The notes beneath the pieces are model-generated. The model saw only the letters and a program-made list of their open reading frames with translations. It had not been told where the DNA came from and made no database searches. This document shows, piece after piece, positions 30,621 to 34,731 of a stretch of DNA of 34,731 nt (position 1 is its first letter; every line of letters begins with the position of its first letter). The stretch spans positions 1-34,731 of the forward strand of contig NZ_CANMFF010000031.1 in NCBI RefSeq assembly GCF_947497005.1, given 5' to 3'. Origin of the DNA: an uncultured Ruegeria sp. GTDB lineage: Bacteria > Pseudomonadota > Alphaproteobacteria > Rhodobacterales > Rhodobacteraceae. A program made the translations under genes and the position numbers.

Positions 30621-32189
30621 CAAAGCGGATCGATGGGTGCGAATATAATCTGCTGTGCGAAACACCAACGCAGCCAGCGTGGCCGTCGGATTTATCGCGC
30701 CCGGCGTGGGAAACAGGCTAGCGCCTGCGACGAACACGTTTTCGACGTCGTGGAGCTGCCCATAAGAATCTGTCACAGACGTTGCAGGATCATTTCCCAT
30801 TATTGTTCCACCCATCATGTGCATCGGGTTTCGAGGGCCTGCCCAAGCATCGCTGGTCCCCGCCGCCTTGAAGATGCGAAGACCCTCCGCCTTAGCCAGT
30901 TCAGACCTGGCGGCATTTGCCTGTGGCAGTGAATTGCTCATATGTGCCATCGGCAGCCCATAGCGATCGTGTTTTGACGGATCAAGCGTGATACGGTTTT
31001 CCGGCATGCTGTCTTCCTCACACAGCACTGACATGTTTCCGTAATGCAAACTGGCCTGATGTAGATACGCGTCCAGAGCCTCGCCAAACACCTCCGGCCT
31101 GGCCAGAGCGGTCCCCAACAGGTCGTTGGGTTTTGCAGTCTGCCCGACAAGCCACGCGCGGCTGCCAAAAGCATCATTTGCCGGTTGTTTGTCATCATAG
31201 CCATCAAGGCAAAGGGTGTTGGCACCCGAAACACCCAAATGGGGCTCTGTTTCCTGCGTGAACAGCCCGTGGATGGTTGTGAGCGCGTGAGAGGTAAAAT
31301 AGCGCCCCAGTGTCTTGCTGCCATTGCCCAGCCCATCGGGATGCTTGTCACTGACTGACAGCAAGAGCAGCCGTGCATTCCAGATTGTGTGGCAGGCCGA
31401 GATGACTATGTCCGCAGGTTGCAGGTTTTCCCGGCCCTGCTCATCGAGATAAACGACGGCGGTCGCCTTGGATCCCGAAGAGTCAGTTTCAATCCGTGCG
31501 GCATAGGCATTGTGGCGCAACTCAACGCCCGCCGCTCGCGCCCGCGGCCATTGCAGAACCAGCGGGTTGGCCAAAGCCCCGATCGGGCATCCTGCGTCGC
31601 ACCAACCGTCAAGCAGGCAACTCGTCCGACCGTCATGGGGAACGGAGTTTACCGCCAAAGTGTTTGGCGTGAGTCTCAGCCCCTCTGCATCAAAACCGGG
31701 TTTGATGGCCTGAGACTGTTTGGATAGGGAAATGGCGGGCATGGGATACGGCTTGCCGGGCGGCGCATTGGGATCGCCATCCCCCGACACGCCGAAATAG
31801 GACTGCGCGTGGTCATACCATGGGCGCAGGTCATCATATCCGATGGGCCAGTCCAAACTGCGCCCATACAGAGACCTGACGTGAAAGTCGTCGGGGTGCA
31901 GACGGTACCAGTTTGCGTACCAATGCAAGCCCGCACCACCGGTCCCCCACCCCATGGCAAAATTCGCGGCCCCCACAAGATCACCGGTTTCCCGAACTTC
32001 CGGACCCGCCCATCTGAGCCGCCGAGACCAGATTTGCGAACTGACCATGTCTGAAAGCTGTCGTTCCGGCCCGGCCTCAAGAACCAGCACATCAAACCCT
32101 GCCTCACCCAGTTCAGCCGCCATTGTACTACCGGCGATGCCAGAGCCGATGATGACGACTTCAACCTTATCATGTGAGATTTTCGTCAT
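30612..32189 (-). CDS. GMC family FAD-dependent dehydrogenase with Fe-S cysteine motif
   Basis: 525 residues. The FAD-binding GxGxxG is GSGIAGSTMAAELG (15-28), the GMC signature region GWGTGGAGLHWYAN is at 80-93, and the C-terminal catalytic region has His457 (PMHMMGGTIMG) and Asn500 (NPTATLAAL). Cys191, Cys197 and Cys201 in SCLLDGWCDAGCP form the C-x5-C-x3-C pattern that binds a 3Fe-4S cluster in FAD glucose dehydrogenase-type enzymes. These are periplasmic complexes: the alpha subunit lacks its own signal and is carried out with a Tat-signalled small subunit, which is encoded just upstream (32232-32783). Substrate, sugar or polyol or alcohol, is unknown. No cytochrome c subunit is present in the window. 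Confidence 0.88.
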   Translation of the reverse strand: MTKISHDKVEVVIIGSGIAGSTMAAELGEAGFDVLVLEAGPERQLSDMVSSQIWSRRLRWAGPEVRETGDLVGAANFAMGWGTGGAGLHWYANWYRLHPDDFHVRSLYGRSLDWPIGYDDLRPWYDHAQSYFGVSGDGDPNAPPGKPYPMPAISLSKQSQAIKPGFDAEGLRLTPNTLAVNSVPHDGRTSCLLDGWCDAGCPIGALANPLVLQWPRARAAGVELRHNAYAARIETDSSGSKATAVVYLDEQGRENLQPADIVISACHTIWNARLLLLSVSDKHPDGLGNGSKTLGRYFTSHALTTIHGLFTQETEPHLGVSGANTLCLDGYDDKQPANDAFGSRAWLVGQTAKPNDLLGTALARPEVFGEALDAYLHQASLHYGNMSVLCEEDSMPENRITLDPSKHDRYGLPMAHMSNSLPQANAARSELAKAEGLRIFKAAGTSDAWAGPRNPMHMMGGTIMGNDPATSVTDSYGQLHDVENVFVAGASLFPTPGAINPTATLAALVFRTADYIRTHRSALLP

Positions 32190-32231
32190 TGGGCCTCAGT
32201 GTTTCTGGTCACTCCTCGTACCGCTGAATTG

Positions 32232-32783
32232 CTACCAGGGTTTGGGAGGTAGAATATGCGCGAGATAGGGGATGTTCAGATCCGCAAACCCCTCCTGCGT
32301 GCCATAAACAACATCCACTGCATCGCTTCGTGAAATGAAATAGAAGAAATTGGGATCCGGGTCGGTCCAGACCTGCATGTCTGAAGCTATGGCGGCTTGG
32401 ATCATCTCTACGCGTTGATCGTCGGTCACCTGCACAAAGGGCAGGCCAAAGCGGTGGAGGCATTCTTTTTCAACGCCCAAGATACCCTTGTGGTAAAATC
32501 CCGCCATGTCGCTGGCATCCAGGTATCTGAGGAGCAACAGGGACGCGGCCTGATCGCCTGCAAGGTTTTGGTCGACAAATAGTGCAACTCCGGCCTTTTC
32601 AGCACCGGAAACGATGGTCGCACACCAGATAGCCAGAGTTTCCGCCTCGGTAGTTGTGAGTATTTTGTAGCTTGTGTTTTCGACGGTCTTTGCCTCCGCA
32701 TTTCGGGGAAAGCTTCGCATTGTGATGGACGCCCAGAAAGTGGTCGGGATCACACGAGTCAGAAAGCGTCGTCTGCCCTTCAT
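32232..32783 (-). CDS. Gluconate 2-dehydrogenase subunit 3-like small subunit, Tat signal
   Basis: 183 residues from ATG 32783 (a GTG 15 nt upstream is also open). The N-terminus MKGRRRFLTRVIPTTFWAS carries the twin-arginine motif RRRFL and a hydrophobic stretch, so it is exported folded. The mature part has the pattern of the Gluconate_2-dh3 family: LTTTEAETLAIWCATIVSGA, then FVDQNLAGDQ and FYHKGILGVEKECLHRFGLP with DLNIPYLAHILPPKPW. In such complexes the small subunit is a maturation and export partner of the GMC subunit. It is 42 nt upstream of the GMC gene in the same orientation. Confidence 0.85.
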   Translation of the reverse strand: MKGRRRFLTRVIPTTFWASITMRSFPRNAEAKTVENTSYKILTTTEAETLAIWCATIVSGAEKAGVALFVDQNLAGDQAASLLLLRYLDASDMAGFYHKGILGVEKECLHRFGLPFVQVTDDQRVEMIQAAIASDMQVWTDPDPNFFYFISRSDAVDVVYGTQEGFADLNIPYLAHILPPKPW

Positions 32784-33073
32784 TCGACCTGTCTCCACCT
32801 ATCGCAAACAGATGTCTCGATTGTCGCAGCCATGCGGCTTTTGTCAAACTTGGAAATGTCTCCGGCTTCAATGTTGAATTGGTCGTCCATCCTAAATGCA
32901 GACAGCCGCGCGGCTTGGGGTTTAACCAACCCACATATTGAGCCGCGGATTCAAAACGCTGCGCCTTTGGATTGTGCCAAGCCTCTGCAGATTTCCTTTG
33001 GCAGGATGATACCGCCTTCATTGGGCTGGGCTCTGCCTTACCGACTTGCCGTAGATCCCGTTTTCAAGCCCGG

Positions 33074-33436
33074 CTACCTCCGGAACCCAAATTCGGTCTC
33101 AAAATACCTGGGAGACAGTCCGCTGAACAGGTCGCGCAGTTTTTCAACTTCAGCCGCAGGACCATGTAATTCGACCCCGGTGATATTGACCAGGCTTTGC
33201 GTGCTTTCAAAAATATGGCTGCCCAGTTCCATATGGCGGATTACCGCATCTGCGCTGTCATAATCTTCACGGGACACCACCGTCCCGTCGGCGCCGAAAC
33301 TGTAGGCCGACGCCAAGTGGCCAGGTTCTTGGTTGCGCAGCTCAATCATATCGGCACAGTTTTTTCGAAATGCATCTGCGTGGGTTTCGGGGACTGTCAT
33401 ATAACCCACGATGGTCACAATCTGGTGCACCGGCAT
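33074..33436 (-). CDS. ABM/dimeric alpha-beta barrel domain protein
   Basis: 120 residues starting MPVHQIVTIVGYMTVPETHA with GGAG 9 nt upstream of ATG 33436. The pattern of a beta strand, helix with ADAFRKNCADMIELRNQEPG, strand LASAYSF, and VVSREDYDSADAVIRHMELG matches antibiotic biosynthesis monooxygenase-type (dimeric alpha-beta barrel) proteins, usually small oxygenases or stress proteins. Divergent from the DJ-1/PfpI gene with 189 bp between the starts. Substrate unknown. Confidence 0.75.
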   Translation of the reverse strand: MPVHQIVTIVGYMTVPETHADAFRKNCADMIELRNQEPGHLASAYSFGADGTVVSREDYDSADAVIRHMELGSHIFESTQSLVNITGVELHGPAAEVEKLRDLFSGLSPRYFETEFGFRR

Positions 33437-33625
33437 AACTTTTCTCCAATAATTCGATTTTACACATTTTCCCAGAATAGGTGCTTTCTACTCATCGGCA
33501 AAATGCCTGACGTTTGCCCTGACCAACACATCGAAAGACGGCGGGCTTTCGTTACCCAGTAACATTGCACATCCGGAATGTTCCCTATATGTTCTGGAGT
33601 GGGATCCTCAAGAGGTATAACCAAA

Positions 33626-34195
33626 ATGGCGAAAGTCGCATTGATACTCACAGATAATTTCGCGGACTGGGAATGCGCAATGATTGGCGGAATCGGCGGC
33701 TCCTTTTATGGGCTCGACGTCGCGTATTTTTCCCCAACTCCGGGACAATTGAGCTCGATGGGGGGATTGACCGTCATTGTCTCCAAAGGACTGGAGGAAC
33801 TGACCGCGTGGCAACCGGATGTAGTGGCAGTCATTGGCGGAACCGTGTGGGATTCTGAGGCCGCACCGGACATTTCAGATCTGCTTGTGGCTCAGTACGA
33901 AAACGGCGTTGCTGTCGGCGGAATTTGCGGTGGAACCCTGGCTCTGGCCCGATCGGGATTGCTGAATTCCGTACCCCATAATTCGAATGATGGTGATTTT
34001 TTGATTAAGAACGCAGTTGGGTATGATGGAGTGTCAAACTACGTTCAAAGTGAAGCGGCCGTTTCCTCAGGCCGGGTTGCTACCGCTCCTGGAACAGCAC
34101 CAGTGAGCTTTGCCGCTGCTATCTTTGAAGCCGCTGGTGTTGCACAAGAAACCGTGTCTCAGTTTAGAGAAATGATCACTGCCGAGCATAACTGA
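33626..34195 (+). CDS. DJ-1/PfpI family protein (type 1 glutamine amidotransferase-like)
   Basis: 189 residues from ATG 33626 (AGAGG 9 nt upstream; a 16-codon upstream extension is unlikely). The fold pattern is MAKVALILTDNFADWECAMI, VVAVIGGTVWDSE and the nucleophile elbow GVAVGGICGGTLALAR with Cys101. Family members include glyoxalases, deglycases and isonitrile hydratases; there is no fused DNA-binding domain here, in contrast to the GlxA-type gene at 592. Neighbours (ABM protein, GST remnant) fit a reactive-electrophile theme, but that is speculation. Confidence 0.85.
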   Translation: MAKVALILTDNFADWECAMIGGIGGSFYGLDVAYFSPTPGQLSSMGGLTVIVSKGLEELTAWQPDVVAVIGGTVWDSEAAPDISDLLVAQYENGVAVGGICGGTLALARSGLLNSVPHNSNDGDFLIKNAVGYDGVSNYVQSEAAVSSGRVATAPGTAPVSFAAAIFEAAGVAQETVSQFREMITAEHN

Positions 34196-34675
34196 TTGCG
34201 GATTGTCACAACAGCTGTAGCGAGAGTCTCCACAACGAACTGAGCGTTCCTCGATGAGCCCTCCCGGTGCAATCCGCTTGGACTAAGATTGGGTTCGGAT
34301 GCCAATGGACCTGGCGGAAGATGATGTCCACGAGATTGGGGAAAGCTCGTCTGGAGAAGTCCCTGGATAAAAAAATCGGAATGCGTGGATGGGACTCGCG
34401 CAAATTTATCATAATTTCGCTTACGGTTGATGGACCGCAGTCGGGGGCACCTTCCAAACTTATTTCGACCTACACTCGTTTTGTAGAGCGATAGCCAGGC
34501 CTTTCGCAATATGGCTTGGCTTCGTAATACTGGCATTGCAACGTAATCATCTGGACTGAACTGGGCTGGACGATATTTGCAAAAATTGGCATGATTGAGC
34601 GACACTGAACCTGAAGATCATCCGATGCTACCATCCGAACGACACGCAATAATCCTAGGCTCCAGACTCATTGAT
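34196..34675. other. Stretch before the right-edge IS, no recognised gene
   Basis: About 480 bp. Frames are open on both strands (for example 34267-34494 plus strand and 34159-34605 minus strand), but neither shows a recognisable protein pattern, and the minus-strand one overlaps the DJ-1 gene. I make no gene call. The last part, from about 34655, is probably the terminal non-coding sequence of the IS. Confidence 0.35.
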
Positions 34676-34731
34676 TTACAGCCAGAACAAGACGGTTGCG
34701 GCGAGAGCTATAGCGGACAGGAAGACCTTGG
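34676..34731 (-). mobile_element. IS5-like transposase, C-terminal end, cut by window edge
   Basis: On the minus strand the last 18 codons read PKVFLSAIALAATVLFWL followed by TAA at 34676-34678. This is the characteristic C-terminus of IS5-group (IS427-like) transposases common in Rhodobacteraceae. The IS end is probably near 34655-34660, where CTAGGCTCC could mark an inverted repeat next to a CTAG/TA target. The rest of the element is outside the window. Confidence 0.7.

Noticed and set aside
34159..34605. 148-codon minus-strand frame near the right end
   Set aside because: It overlaps the end of the DJ-1/PfpI gene and shows no protein-family pattern.
1..34731. CRISPR array, tRNA or rRNA genes
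   Set aside because: No regularly spaced repeats of CRISPR type and no tRNA cloverleaf or rRNA sequence were recognised on either strand.

Overview
The window looks like part of a conjugative or formerly conjugative plasmid (or integrated plasmid segment) of an alphaproteobacterium, most likely Rhodobacteraceae (Roseobacter group). The reasons are a RepC-type replication initiator, a VirB/VirD4 gene set, a TTC38-like TPR protein, an autoinducer-binding LuxR regulator, and transposase fragments at both edges (an IS1182/IS5-like N-terminus at the left, an IS5-like C-terminus at the right). This assignment is inference from gene families; no marker gene is present.

Layout. 1-11.6 kb is accessory cargo with mixed orientation: a GlxA-type regulator, a GNAT acetyltransferase, a 208-bp inverted-repeat-bounded element, a TPR protein, a 3-mercaptopyruvate/thiosulfate sulfurtransferase, a LysR regulator with a divergent small gene, two SAM methyltransferases, an AhpD-like gene broken by an in-frame TAG, and a winged-helix/alpha-beta hydrolase fusion. 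11.6-12.35 kb is a leftward operon (DUF2178-like membrane protein, XRE regulator, methyltransferase) with a good sigma70-like promoter. 12.4-24.8 kb is one long leftward type IV secretion operon in the order virB1, B2, B3, B4, a 44-aa lipoprotein, B5, a Cys-containing secreted protein, B6, B8, B9, a VirB10 N-terminal half, a VirB10 C-terminal half with its own signal peptide, then an attenuator-like terminator, virB11, a DUF4177-like small protein and virD4. Most genes are translationally coupled by 1-8 nt overlaps. No relaxase gene lies in the window.

25-28.7 kb holds plasmid-associated genes (thermonuclease-like protein, two unrecognised genes sharing an intergenic repeat cluster) and a solitary repC. 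Upstream of repC, on the opposite strand, are a near-consensus promoter and a terminator defining an RNA of about 58 nt, matching the architecture of the counter-transcribed RNA of repABC plasmids. 28.8-34.2 kb holds an orphan LuxR regulator with a C-terminal extension, a GST gene broken by an in-frame TAG, an Fe-S type GMC dehydrogenase with its Tat-exported small subunit, an ABM-like protein and a DJ-1/PfpI protein.

The observations most worth checking are the split VirB10, the three-segment attenuator in front of virB11, the short lipoprotein and DUF4177 genes in the secretion operon, the repC antisense RNA, and two independent amber-interrupted genes.
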